Source: Azolla caroliniana
Taxonomy: Eukaryota > Polypodiophyta
Reading direction: 5' to 3'
Assembly: GCA_043228905.1 (NCBI GenBank)
Contig: JBHGNT010000014.1
Coordinates: 9,548,001-9,612,000 of the forward strand
Length of the DNA: 64,000 bases
Made by a program: the position numbers and the translations under genes. Position 1 is the stretch's first letter. Every line of letters starts with the position of its first letter. Below, piece after piece: positions 1-10,060 of the stretch. The notes under the pieces were generated by a model. That model had not been told where the DNA came from and made no database searches. It saw only the letters and a program-made list of their open reading frames with translations.

Positions 1-608
1 TGGGTGGAAGATTCGAGCGACAACCAGGGCGACTGAAGAGCTTCATGGGGCCTACCCTAACATTAAGGTAACTATTGGCGACCTTGAGCATGATCAACAC
101 TTTTTTGTGCAGGAATCGGCCTCACATGCTATCATCCTTGGCGAGCCTTACATTACAGTATCTCGGATGGAAACAAAGGTACTTGATAATGGTTCGGCAT
201 ATGCACAGATACGAAGTCAAGATGGGACAAGCTCGGTTCAATTCCTCACCACAAGACCAAACCATGAAAGAAATAGGTATAGTTTAGGGAAAGAATCTAG
301 GGAGGATTTTTAATTCGGGCTATTAGGGAGAGGGACAACAATAGTCCAGGACATCTAACTATGTCCCCAAATCAGTGTAATAAAAGTTGTCACCCCATTA
401 ATGAAAATGAAGTCTTGTTTTCTAAAAATGGGATGTGTAAATTTAGCAACATTAATGGAGGAGATATTAAAATAGAAATCCTAGAGGAACAACTTAGAGA
501 AATCAGGATTATGAGCGAGGAAGCGGCAATAAACAGAACGGGTACATGGAGATAATAGCATTGGATGATACTCTTGGGGAAATGGAGAAAGTCATCGAAT
601 CGAAACTA
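1..608 (+). pseudogene. Ty3-like element G, protease-to-RT linker fragment (left part)
   Basis: This is the interior of a retroelement whose 5' end lies outside the window. Positions 107-313 read ILGEPYITVSRMETKV and then a stretch matching the protease region of element F on the minus strand (30508-30861: ILKQPFITASWMETKV). The two therefore belong to one family, with G on the plus strand. Positions 361-555 encode a polar linker normally lying between protease and reverse transcriptase. The sequence stops at the AACTA (604-608) that is repeated after chromovirus 1 and resumes at 6316. Stop codons break the frame, so this is a relic. The family assignment rests on the within-window match. Confidence 0.75.
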
Positions 609-1059
609 TGTCATGATATGGCAAGACTCGAACCCATGACCTTATGCTACATGGGTCGAGCTCTTACCATTAGACTATGAATTGTAATACGTAGGATATT
701 ATTTTCATTTATGCTTTATCATAGAAAATTGATGTATATTCCAGATCTCTCTGGAACATTCTAGAAGCTTCAGGATTATTCCTGAGAACACTATAAAAGA
801 GGGCACTAGGCATTATGTTGAACCAAATTGGTTCAACGCCAGTCTTAAGCCTTTTAGCCATTTTGTACTTATCCTTCACATAATATATTGGTTGTCATCA
901 TCATCTCTCTCTCTCTCTCTCTCATCCTCGTTATCTCTCCTTTCTCTTCTCTCTTTCTCTCTCTCTCTCGGGAGTCTTACGCAGTCCCGTCCTCTTAGTA
1001 CTAATAGTACTACTCCTCTTTAGTACTAATTCCATCTCTGCTTAGTACTATTCCTGACA
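609..1059 (+). repeat. Chromovirus 1, 5' LTR
   Basis: This direct repeat of 5867-6315 has TG...CA ends. It contains a tRNA-like antisense stretch in its first 75 bp, a TATA box at 792, a short palindrome at the predicted RNA start (818-836), a CT microsatellite (about 908-925 and 954-970) and four AGTACT hexamers in its last 65 bp. Confidence 0.95.
792..836 (+). promoter_or_regulatory. LTR core promoter and predicted RNA 5' end
   Basis: TATAAAAG lies at 792-799. About 33 nt downstream is AAATTGGTTCAA (825-836), the right arm of the palindrome TTGAACCAAATTGGTTCAA (818-836). Normal plant TATA spacing would place the RNA start at or very near 825. These 12 nt are exactly complementary to 1062-1073. 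The same arrangement is present in the 3' LTR and in chromovirus 2. Confidence 0.65.
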
Positions 1060-1061
1060 AT

Positions 1062-1073
1062 TTGAACCAATTT
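1062..1073 (+). other. Self-priming type primer binding site
   Basis: TTGAACCAATTT begins 2 nt after the 5' LTR. It is a perfect complement of AAATTGGTTCAA at the predicted RNA start. A tRNA-type site should begin with TGG and none is present here. In Tf1 and sushi elements the RNA 5' end folds back on such a site, is cut, and primes minus-strand DNA. The chromovirus 2 equivalent (35633-35644) carries a compensatory change. Confidence 0.7.
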
Positions 1074-1128
1074 TTTTCTCCAACCTACTTGTCGTTCTCC
1101 CTCATCCTCCTACCCTTTTCCCTATACT

Positions 1129-2286
1129 ATGGCTACTGTTAGTGCCCAAGAATATCAATCCGTTTTCTCTGAGCTACAAGGCTTAAAAGAAAAATTCGTT
1201 GCCTTGGAACAAGAAAACCAACGGTTGATAGGGGATCTGCAACAAATCGCTCTAGAAAAACAACAAACGCAACAACAACATGGGGAGTTAGCGTTACGGA
1301 TGCAACAACTCGAAGCGGCATTGCAACAACAAGGATCAAGTCCCCAAGGATTTCATAAAGAGCCGAAGATTGGACTTCCTATGAAATTTGATGGAACGCG
1401 ATCGCAATTCAGGGGATTCCTTAATCAGGTACGATTAGTCCTCCAAATGCATGCTTCCCGTTATCCCAATGATGCATCTCGAGTCGGCTTAATAGGCACA
1501 TTGCTTAGCGGCTCAGCCTTAGCATGGTTCGCTCCGCTTCTAGAAAAACAATCGCCCTTGCTTAATAACTTTGAAGATTTTATTAGTGAGTTTGAAGCCT
1601 GCTTTGGAGACACCGACAGCATAAGGACGGCGATCAACAAGATCCGGCGATTGCGTCAAGGCGATCGTCCAGCCTCTGCCTACGCGGCGGATTTCCGCCT
1701 ACTTGCTTCAGATATACCCTGGGATGATCAAGCACTAATGGAGCAGTTTCGCTATGGCTTGGGAAACGATGTCAAAGATCTACTTCTAACTTTCCCCGAA
1801 GAACCAAAGTCTCTTACGGAGGCAATCAGTCGAGCGGTCCGATGTGACAACCGCCTTTTCGAACGGTGTTCAGAACGTCAATTACAGATACCACGCTCTA
1901 GGCCGGAGCCCACTTACGCCGCAGTCGCGGCTAAACTGTTTGCACGAGACATACCTCAAGCAAATACTTCGACACCGATGGAGATCGATACCATGCGTCG
2001 ACGCGGCCTGTTATCGGAAGAAGAAAAGCAACGACGACGTGCCAATCGATTATGTCTTTATTGCGGTGGACCAGGACATATCGCCATCAATTGTCCCCAT
2101 AGGCCAAGAAGACAGGTAAATCAAATCGTCGCCTGTACTAAACCCGAGTCAATTCTTCCCTTCGGAGTGTCTGATAGTATTAATAGTACTAATAGAGTGT
2201 CAAATAGTATTCATAGTACTAATAGCCCAAGTATCTCAAATAAATTTGAAATCCTTAGTCAATTAGATGAAGAGTTAAACGATTGA
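1129..2286 (+). CDS. gag: Chromovirus 1 Gag (capsid and nucleocapsid)
   Basis: This intact 385-residue Gag builds the cytoplasmic virus-like particle and binds element RNA. Residues about 10-65 are Gln/Glu/Leu rich and look like a coiled coil ([16 protein letters not shown]). Residues about 80-260 form a sushi-like capsid domain, with [26 protein letters not shown] and [22 protein letters not shown] zinc knuckle, [14 protein letters not shown], sits at about 309-322. ATG 1129 is chosen because chromovirus 2 conserves the region around its own ATG at 35725. The frame ends at TGA 2284, immediately after a GTTAAAC slippery heptamer, so a fraction of ribosomes should enter pol in the -1 frame. 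The product is probably still functional. Confidence 0.9.
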   Translation: MATVSAQEYQSVFSELQGLKEKFVALEQENQRLIGDLQQIALEKQQTQQQHGELALRMQQLEAALQQQGSSPQGFHKEPKIGLPMKFDGTRSQFRGFLNQVRLVLQMHASRYPNDASRVGLIGTLLSGSALAWFAPLLEKQSPLLNNFEDFISEFEACFGDTDSIRTAINKIRRLRQGDRPASAYAADFRLLASDIPWDDQALMEQFRYGLGNDVKDLLLTFPEEPKSLTEAISRAVRCDNRLFERCSERQLQIPRSRPEPTYAAVAAKLFARDIPQANTSTPMEIDTMRRRGLLSEEEKQRRRANRLCLYCGGPGHIAINCPHRPRRQVNQIVACTKPESILPFGVSDSINSTNRVSNSIHSTNSPSISNKFEILSQLDEELND

Positions 2287-5200
2287 GTCCAGCCAAAATA
2301 GGAGCCGTTTGGTTGGACAGCAGCCCTAGATCTGTACAGCCCATTAGTGGTTCCATTCCTTCCAAGCAAGTTAGCAATGTGTTCCTAGCCCAAGCCATTG
2401 TTAGTACTAAAAGTACTCCCCCAGTACCCGTCCTAGCACTTTTAGATTCCGGAGCTAATTCCTGTTTCATGGATCGAAATTTTGCCCAAGCTTCTCAGAT
2501 ATCCTTAAGAAAACTTCCTTGTCCAGCATTTGTAGTAGTCATTGATGGTCGTCCCATTGCTTCCGGGAATATTGTAGAAGAATCAGAACCCACTCAAGTT
2601 GTCCTAAGTAGTTTTGTGTGTATAATATCATTTAATATAATTAGTAGTCCAGAGCATCCCATTGTCCTAGGATTACCTTGGTTTGAATTACATAATCCAG
2701 CCATAGATTGGAGAACAAGAGAAGTCCGATATCGACCACCCCAAGAATCAACTCACCGAGTTTCGACCATTTCACTCCATCAACTATGCGAAGAAGGACC
2801 CAAGGAGGCAATGTTCCTATTTTCCAGATCAGTACATCCTTCCAGCACTATTAAGAAGGACTCCTCAGTACAACTTCCGGCAAAATATCATCCTTATGCC
2901 GATGTATTTGACAAGGTAAAAGCCGGTACCCTTCCTCATCACCGTCCCTATGACTGTCCCATCGATTTACAACTAGGAACCGAGCCACCATGGGGACCAA
3001 TTTACAACTTGTCACCCACCGAGTTAGAAGTCCTTCGAGCCTACATAGAGGAGAACTTGGCAAGCGGGTTCATCTATCATTCGAAATCTCCGGCCGGTGC
3101 ACCCATCTTCTTTGTCAAGAAGAAAGATGGCTCACTTCGTCTCGTCGTTGATTATCATGGATTGAATGAAGTCACCATCCGGAATAGGTATGCACTTCCT
3201 CTTATATCAAGTCTTTTAGAGTGAGTTAATGGTGCCAAGTTTTTTACTAAAATTGACCTACGAGGAGCGTATAACCTCGTGCGGATCCGACTGGGAGATG
3301 AATGGAAGACCGCCTTTGGCACGCGGTATGGGCATTTTGAGTATACTGTTATGCCGTTCGGCCTAACCAATGCACCCGCAGTCTTCCAACACATGGCAAA
3401 TGATATATTTAGAGACCTCTTAGATATCTGTTTAATCATCTATCTGGATGATCTATTGATTTATTCGAAGACCCAGGAAGAGCACGATTCTCATGTACTA
3501 TTAGTACTAAAGCGACTCCACGAGAATGGTCTTTATGCCAAGCTAGAAAAATGTAGCTTTGACTGCAAGCAAGTGGAATTTCTAGGCTACGTCATCTCCT
3601 CAAAAGGCATCGCCATGGATCCAGCTAAATTCCAAACTGTACTAGAGTGGCAAATTCCACGGTCGGTACGAGATGTACAATGTTTTCTAGGTTTTGCTAA
3701 CTTCTACCGTAAGTTTATACAGGATTACTCGAAGATTATTTTACCTCTCACACAACTTACGAAGAAGGGCCAAGCATTTCTTTGGTCCATCGAAGCAGAT
3801 ATGGCTTTTCGGCATCTTAAGAAAGCCTTTACATCAGCACCGATTCTAGCTCATGTGGATACAAGCAAACCATTCATCATGGAGGCCGACGCATCAGGTT
3901 TCGCCCTCGGTAGCATCCTTTCTCAACAAGGAGATAAAGAAGAGTTGCATCCGGTGGCTTTCCATTCGCGCAAATTTGATGTCGCAGAAATCAACTACGA
4001 AATACATGACAAAGAGTTATTAGCCATCGTGGATTCATTTGTGCAATGGCGGCATTTCTTAGAGGGCTCTCCACATCAGGTCATTGTCTTTAGCGATCAT
4101 AAAAAACTTGCTTATTTTCAGAACGCTCGCGTACTAAATCGACGTCAAGCTCGGTGGGCGCACTTCCTCACGCGTTTCGACTTCAAAATCACATATCGAC
4201 CGGGGATGCAGCAAGGAAAAGCAGATGCACTATCACGGCGGTCATATCTTGCACCTCATCCTGGTGATGCAACCTTTGATAATCAAAAGCAAGTAATCTT
4301 GGGACCAACACGATTGCACACGATACAGATTTTTCACACCCCGATGGATTCACGGATTACCGATGACATACGTGCAACCTTGAAGACGGATAGTTTTGCG
4401 CAAGACATCCTGGCTCACATTGATACTTCTCGGGCATCCTGTTCTCAGTCTCAACAACCAGCTATTGACTACCGACAATTCAAATATCATGAGGGCTTGT
4501 TATTCTTTAAAAAGCGCGTATATGTCCCTGATTGCTCCTGTCGCCTTCAAATCGTCCAACATTGTCACGACACCCATACGGCGGGACATTTCGGTAGTAC
4601 TAAGACGTTGGAGCTAGTGCAGCGATCTTTTTGGTGGCCCCACATGCGCCGTTTTGTCGACGACTACGTTCAGACCTGTGATGCTTGCTGCCAAGCAAAG
4701 ATGCCACGACACCATCCATATGGCTTGTTGGAACCCTTACCGATTCCAAGTAAGCTGTGGCACTCTATTTGTCTTGATTGTATCACAGATCTGCCGGTCT
4801 CGAAGGGGTTCGATGCTATCCTAACCGTCGTCGATCGATATATGAAGATGGCACATTTTGTGCCGTGTACTAAAGCCATCACTAGAGAGGAAACCGCCGC
4901 CCTTGTTATGCGTGAGGTATTTCGGCATCATGGCCTCCCAGATAATATCATCAGTGACCGAGGACCGCAATTTGTCTCCAAATTTTGGCAGCATCTCTTC
5001 AAGATGCTCAAGGTCTCCTGCAACCTCTCCTCCGGCTACTATCATCAGACCGACGGGCAGGCGGAACGAACAAACCAAACACTGGAGCAATATCTCCGGT
5101 GTTTCCTGAGTTATCAACAGGACGATTGGGCCGAGATTCTCCACTTTGCGGAGTTTGCGTATAATAATGCTATTCACTCCTCGACTCGGGTCTCCCCATT

Positions 5201-5855
5201 TTTCGCTTATACCGGTTCTCATCCTCGCTGGTCGGTGATCGACACCCCGGAGCTACCTACCAATCCTCGTGTCGGGGATCATTTGGAGAGACTACGCAAG
5301 ATCCAGACAGATCTCTTGACTCATCTTCACCATGCTCAACAGACGCAGAAGACTTACGCGGATCGTCATCGGCTTCCCTCCTCTTTTCCCATCGGAGATC
5401 GAGTATGGCTCTTACGTCGTCACATCAAGACTACTCGACCGTGCGACAAGTTGGATTATCGACGACTTGGTCCTTTCCGTATTACGGGTAAGGTTAATGA
5501 TGTCACATTCCGCCTTGATCTCCCTCCGCAGCTTTAGATACATCCGGTTTTCCATTGTTCTCTTCTTGAACCTTATAAAGCAAACACCATTCCCGATCGT
5601 GTTACACCACCGCCACCCCCGCTGGAGTTGGACGCCGGCCTAGAGTATGAAGTTGCTGCCATCCTCGATTCCAAACGCATTCGCAACAAACTTTATTATT
5701 TGGTCGATTGGCTCGGTTATAGTCCAAGCGAACGTACTTGGGAACCCGTCAAGCATGTTGCCAATGCTCAGGATCTTCTTGCTGATTTCCACCGAAAGTA
5801 TCCGGACAAACCCGGTCCACAATCAGCGCCGACTCGTTCCACTCGTCGTCTTTAA
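2271..5855 (+). pseudogene. pol: Chromovirus 1 Pol: protease, RT, RNase H, integrase, chromodomain
   Basis: This is a single -1 frame of about 1190 codons with two stops. The aspartic protease has LLDSGANS near 2440. RT has [15 protein letters not shown], and its catalytic YLDD is at 3441-3452. RNase H has EADASGFALGSIL and the DKELLAIV helix. Integrase shows the H-H-C-C zinc domain (about 4560-4690) and core motifs LDCITDLP, SDRGPQF and DGQAERTNQ. The C-terminal chromodomain (5640-5760) has Y, W and Y at the expected aromatic-cage positions in YEVAAI and YLVDWLGYS. It would guide integration to methylated histone chromatin. TGA at 3222 falls in LLE*VNGA where chromovirus 2 has Arg. TAG at 5535 sits where chromovirus 2 has CGG. 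The host copy is therefore probably not autonomous. Confidence 0.9.
2274..2318 (+). promoter_or_regulatory. Programmed -1 ribosomal frameshift signal, gag to pol
   Basis: Heptamer G TTA AAC lies at 2274-2280 in the Gag frame. A 6-nt spacer contains the Gag stop. A hairpin follows, with arms GTCCAGCCAAA (2287-2297) and TTTGGTTGGAC (2308-2318): 11 pairs with one G-U, and a 10-nt loop. The pol frame is open across the heptamer from 2271. Chromovirus 2 keeps heptamer, spacer length and hairpin (42370-42414). Confidence 0.8.
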
Positions 5856-5866
5856 GGGGGAGATAG

Positions 5867-6315
5867 TGTCATGATATGGCAAGAATCGAACCCATGACCT
5901 TATGCTACATGGGTCAAGCTCTTACCATTAGACTATGAATTGTAATACGTAAGATATTATTTTCATTTATGCTTTATCATAGAAAATTGATGTATATTGC
6001 AGATCTCTTTGGAACATTCTAGAAGCTTCAGGATTATTCCTAAGAACACTATAAAAGAGGGCATTAGGCATTATGTTGAACCAAATTGGTTCAACGCCAG
6101 TCTTAAGCCTTTTAGCCATTTTGTACTTATCCTTCACATAATATATTGGCTGTCATCATCATCTCTCTCTCTCTCTCTCATCCTCGTTATCTCTTCTTTC
6201 GCTTCTCTCTTTCTCTCTCTCTCTCGGGAGTCTTACACAGTCCCGTCCTCTTAGTACTAATAGTACTGCTCCTCTTTAGTACTAATTCCATCTGTGCTTA
6301 GTACTATTCCTGACA
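5867..6315 (+). repeat. Chromovirus 1, 3' LTR with polypurine tract just before it
   Basis: This copy of 609-1059 is preceded by the purine run AAGGGGGAGATAG (5854-5866). It ends CCTGACA and is followed by the AACTA target duplication. It keeps the TATA box, the palindrome, the CT tracts and four AGTACT hexamers. Confidence 0.94.
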
Positions 6316-9300
6316 AACTACAAGTCAACAGAATTATTCCAATAAACTCTGTCGCCTTATACACCGCCATCGACGAATACAAACAAGGTGTCGCGACGGA
6401 TGAAGTCGAAGTCAATACCAAATACAAGATTGTAGATAAGAAGGTCAAACATGTGGCTGCTCCCTTGCCTGAAGACAGTTGGCAACGAATAAAGGAGGTA
6501 GCGCGAGATCCATGCCTTAGAGACCCGAAAGGAGTAGGACATGTCTTCACCGACGAAACTTAGAGGAAGCTCAAAATTGGTGGGGGTGAGTTTTTGCTTC
6601 CCAAAGAAGAGTCCAAGTTCCGGGAAATGTTGGAGAAAATCGGATGTGGTGACCCAATGCTTGTGGAACCAATGGTTATCTTTACAATACCCCATGTGCA
6701 ATGGAACTTGAAGCCAATTCCCGTTCCAAGAGCTCACATTCCAAGAATGCTAGAGTTGTTAAAAGAAAATATTAGAATGGGAATCCTTGAGCCATCTAAT
6801 GCGCCATATTCGAATAGGTGGTTCACAGTGCCGAAGAAGAATGGAACACTTTGATTTATCCAAGATCTGCAATTGGTAAACAAGGTCACCATTCGTAATG
6901 TTGGTATTGGACCTAGTGTTGATGAGTTTGCTGAAGCTTTTGCAGGAAGGTCGATTTACTCGATTGGAGACTTGTATTCTGGATACAACCAATTTCAATT
7001 GTCTTTGGATAGTCGAGACATCACAACGATGCGGACTCCCATTGGGCTAGTAAGGATGTGTACATTACTGCAAGGGGCCACTAACTCGGTGGCCCACATG
7101 CCTTTCCTTGATGATATCCCTATAAAGGAGTGCCCTTAATTAGAGAAGGATGAGTCTTTAGATCAAGATGGATGTCGAAGATTTGTTTCAAACCATATTG
7201 AATACTGTGGAAGAGTGCCAAAAAGAGTAGAAGGTGCAGGGCTCACATTCTCCGGAGAAAAATCAGCATTTGGCCAACGTGAGATCCTCGTAGTAGGACA
7301 TCTTTGTGGACCATATGGACGGAAACCCTCTCCCAAGAAGGTGAATGCTATTCACGAGATGCAAGAGGAATGTGGAACGTAGACAAAGGTCCAAAGATTC
7401 TTAGGAGCATGTGTGTTCTACCACATTTGGATTCCACACTATGCTCATGTAGTTGAACCCTTCTATAGCTTACTAAAAAAAGGGAGAAAATTCAAATGGG
7501 AAACGGTACACATAGAGGCGATGAAGACGTTAAAAGGGCTACTAGTGGCAGCACCCACTTTAAGGAAAGTTGTCTACAAAGAAGGGATGCCCATCTACGT
7601 CATGGTAGATACGAGTCCAACGGGGATTGGAGGGGTCATCAGCTAAGAAGGAGAAGATAGCACACGGTACGCCATCTGGTTCAGAGAAAAGGTCCTTAGC
7701 GAACAACAACAAGGATATGCCCTAGTAAAGTGGGAACTTTGGGGTATCGTGTCTGCAGTGAAGGTAGACAAGGACTACCTGATCGGGTCGGAGGTGGTAA
7801 CTAAAACGGATTGCCTCCCAATCCTTGGGATAATCTCCAGATGTGCGAAACCAGATCTGGCTATGCTAAGGTGGATCATTTATATCAAGTCTTTGAACCC
7901 AGAGATCTGCCACATTGCTGGGAAGAACAACTCCATGGCTGACATGTTGTCAAGAGCAAGCTTCGAGGATGAAGGTGACATGGTTTCGGAAGATGAAGAC
8001 GTGGCCCTCAACTTCTTCAAGGTAGTCTGATTGTCGGCAGAAGACAGAGGCACGCCAACCCTCCACACTTTCAACGAGAACGAGTATGAAGAGGAGTGGT
8101 TACTAATCGGTAGATTCTTGAGAACAATGATGGTGGATGCTTCGTGGACGAAGGAAGAGGCCCTACAAATATGGAAGAAAGCTTACCATTCTTTTTGAAG
8201 GGAGGATTCCTCTAGCGGCACCCAAAGACAAGGACAAGGATACCACAACGAGTAGTGGTGAAGAAAGAGGACCAAACAACCTTGATGTCTGAATTCCACG
8301 ACAGTCCATGGGCAGGTCATAGAGGAACATGGGCAACATTTGAAAAGCTAAAGGAGAAGTATTGGTGGTCGAGCATGTATAAAGATGTACTACGTTTCAT
8401 GTCCACATGCGAAAGTTGCCAAGTACATTTGAACATACGTCACCGTGATGAGTTGCGGCCAACATATCCACTCACCATACACTTTAAATGGATGGTGGAT
8501 CTGGTCTCGATGCCAATGGGAGTGGGGCAGATGAAGTACTTGGTACTAGCGAGGGAAGACCTAACAAACCAGGTAGAAGGACGAGCCTTATCAAATAAGA
8601 CAACGACAACGGTATGCAAATTTCTGCTTAAAGAGGTCGTTTGCCGATACATATGTGTGGGAAAGATAGTGGCCAACTGAGGGGAGTTAGATGCACACGA
8701 AGCAATGGAGCTATTCAAGCAACTAGGTGTAAAGTTCTCCCTCACAACTGCCTATAATCCAGAAGCAAATGGGAAGATCGAGCAAGGGCATGGGCCGATA
8801 GTCAAAGTCATCGCACGAGCATGCGATGGTCGAGTTGGGAATTGGCTACGATTATTACCCTATGCATTGTGGGCCGATAGAACTACGCACAGTTCTGTGA
8901 CATGCTATATGCCAGCAAAGCTCATGTATGGACAGAAACCAGTAATGCCCATCGAGAGGACAATCGCCTCATGGGTAGCAATACCATGGGAAAACGAGAT
9001 GAGCCGGGAAGAATTATTGGCAGCACGGATAAGGTAGCTCGAAAGAAGACCTGAAGATCTAGAGAACGCGTGAAAGATAATGGAGACAGCCCGAATGAAG
9101 AATAAGATTCGGTTCGATAAGACACACCAACTGCATCCAAAGAAGATCGAAGAAGGAGATTGGGTATTGGTCTACGACAACAGTCTTGACAACCAACACA
9201 AAACGACAAGGAAGTTCGCAAGAAGTGGTTCGGACCGTATGTGGTGATGAGTGCCAACGACAACGCCACCTACCACCTCGGGGAGCTAGACAAATAGAGG

Positions 9301-9460
9301 CTTGCCATACCCATTGCGGGGAAAAGAGTGAAGATATTCAAGAAAAGATAACATGACGGTCCTAACCTCGATGATCTCGACAATGACGATAGTACAACGG
9401 GACCCACAAACGTGAGCAAGGTCAATGAGGATGTGGAGGAAATTGATTAATCACTGTAGC
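6316..9460 (+). pseudogene. Ty3-like element G, RT to integrase (right part)
   Basis: This is decayed pol of the same family as element F. RT reads [32 protein letters not shown] and GATNSVAHM, then PFLDDIPIK. The active site is FLDD (7104-7115) rather than YLDD. Relative to F, 17 codons before FLDD are missing between two ATG microhomologies. RNase H (about 7590-8000) has MVDTSPTGIGG and ADMLSRA. Integrase (8255-9037) has an H-H-C-C finger ending CESCQ, the D of WMVDLVS, and E in NPEANGKIEQGHGP. The second catalytic position reads AN*GELD where F has ADRGELD. The C-terminal region (about 9120-9340) has EEGDWVLVYDNSLD. Many stops and frameshifts are present. From memory the pol type is most like fungal Ty3 elements. 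Confidence 0.8.
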
Positions 9461-10060
9461 CGAAATCTCACACTCACTTCTTGGCACGTACTGAAGGACG
9501 TGTGGTTAGGTGGGGGTGGATCTCGTGAAGATTTTCGGCAACAATGTGAAAATCACATGGACTGAGGAAAATTGAGAAGGTGTAATGTGCACACATATGA
9601 AAGGAGTGATGGTTACACATGTATGTTAGCAGGTTAATGTGCACGTGTGATGTGTGTTTAGGTGTTCATTACACAAGATATAAAAATAAGCCTAGGGCCT
9701 AGTGGCATACAACGATATGCAAGTAAAGTTATGAACCTTACACCTCAAGGATAGGAGGCAATTGACATACCATTAGGCTAGGTTGTTTTCGTTAATATTT
9801 ATTTCTTGTATTTTTCACATGTAATAGCTCGTACATGAGGGCTTGAATGAGAGACATGGTCATCATGCATCACATGTGATGCATGAGCGCCAAATGGCAA
9901 TCATGCATTTCATGCATTGTATGCATGTCTTACACCCTCCATGCATCATATGCATGAGGGCATCTATACAAGAAGGAAAGGAAGGGAAAGGAAATCAAGC
10001 AATGTATAAAATCAATAACAATAATAATTAATCTTAGTTATCTTATTGGCAATATGTCTT
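9461..10060 (+). repeat. Probable 3' LTR region of element G (boundaries not provable)
   Basis: No coding sequence is seen. A purine-rich TAGGTGGGGGTGGA (about 9508-9521) could be the polypurine tract. A TATA-like ATATAAAAATAAG lies near 9677. A dense ATGCAT cluster follows at 9863-9958. The matching 5' LTR is outside the window, so the ends cannot be fixed. This LTR does not resemble that of element F. Confidence 0.4.
9863..9958. repeat. Cluster of ATGCAT palindromes (RY-type motifs)
   Basis: Seven ATGCAT hexamers occur in about 95 bp. 9863-9886 is a perfect 24-bp inverted repeat (half-site TCATGCATCACA). Two further interrupted palindromes are CATGCAT-TGT-ATGCATG (about 9911-9927) and CATGCATCATATGCATG (about 9939-9955). 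CATGCA is the binding core of plant B3-domain regulators of the ABI3/FUS3 type; regulation here is inference. Confidence 0.7.

Larger units (their letters stand above)
609..6315 (+). mobile_element. Chromovirus 1 (Ty3, sushi/Tcn1-like), full length
   Basis: This complete LTR retrotransposon has a 451-bp 5' LTR, a 449-bp 3' LTR, a leader, gag, pol and a C-terminal chromodomain. It starts TGTCATG and ends CTGACA, with the 5-bp duplication AACTA on both sides (604-608 and 6316-6320). By eye the LTRs differ at about a dozen sites, so the insertion is moderately old. Gag and integrase-chromodomain sequences resemble the sushi group of fungi and vertebrates and plant Tcn1-type elements more than typical seed-plant chromoviruses; that is from memory of the families. 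Only two nonsense codons (3222 and 5535) interrupt pol. It lacks a tRNA-type primer site. Confidence 0.93.

Noticed and set aside
609-680. A functional tRNA gene on the minus strand
   Set aside because: D-arm and T-arm motifs are present, but the T-stem pairs poorly, no proper acceptor stem is seen, and the sequence is part of four LTR copies.
1139-1339. Open frames antisense to chromovirus gag and similar reverse frames over pol
   Set aside because: They have no family motif and lie opposite clearly recognisable Gag and Pol domains.
9461-10060. Element G 3' LTR as the same type as element F LTR
   Set aside because: Coding regions match but the LTR-region sequences do not align by eye, and the 5' LTR of G is not in the window.
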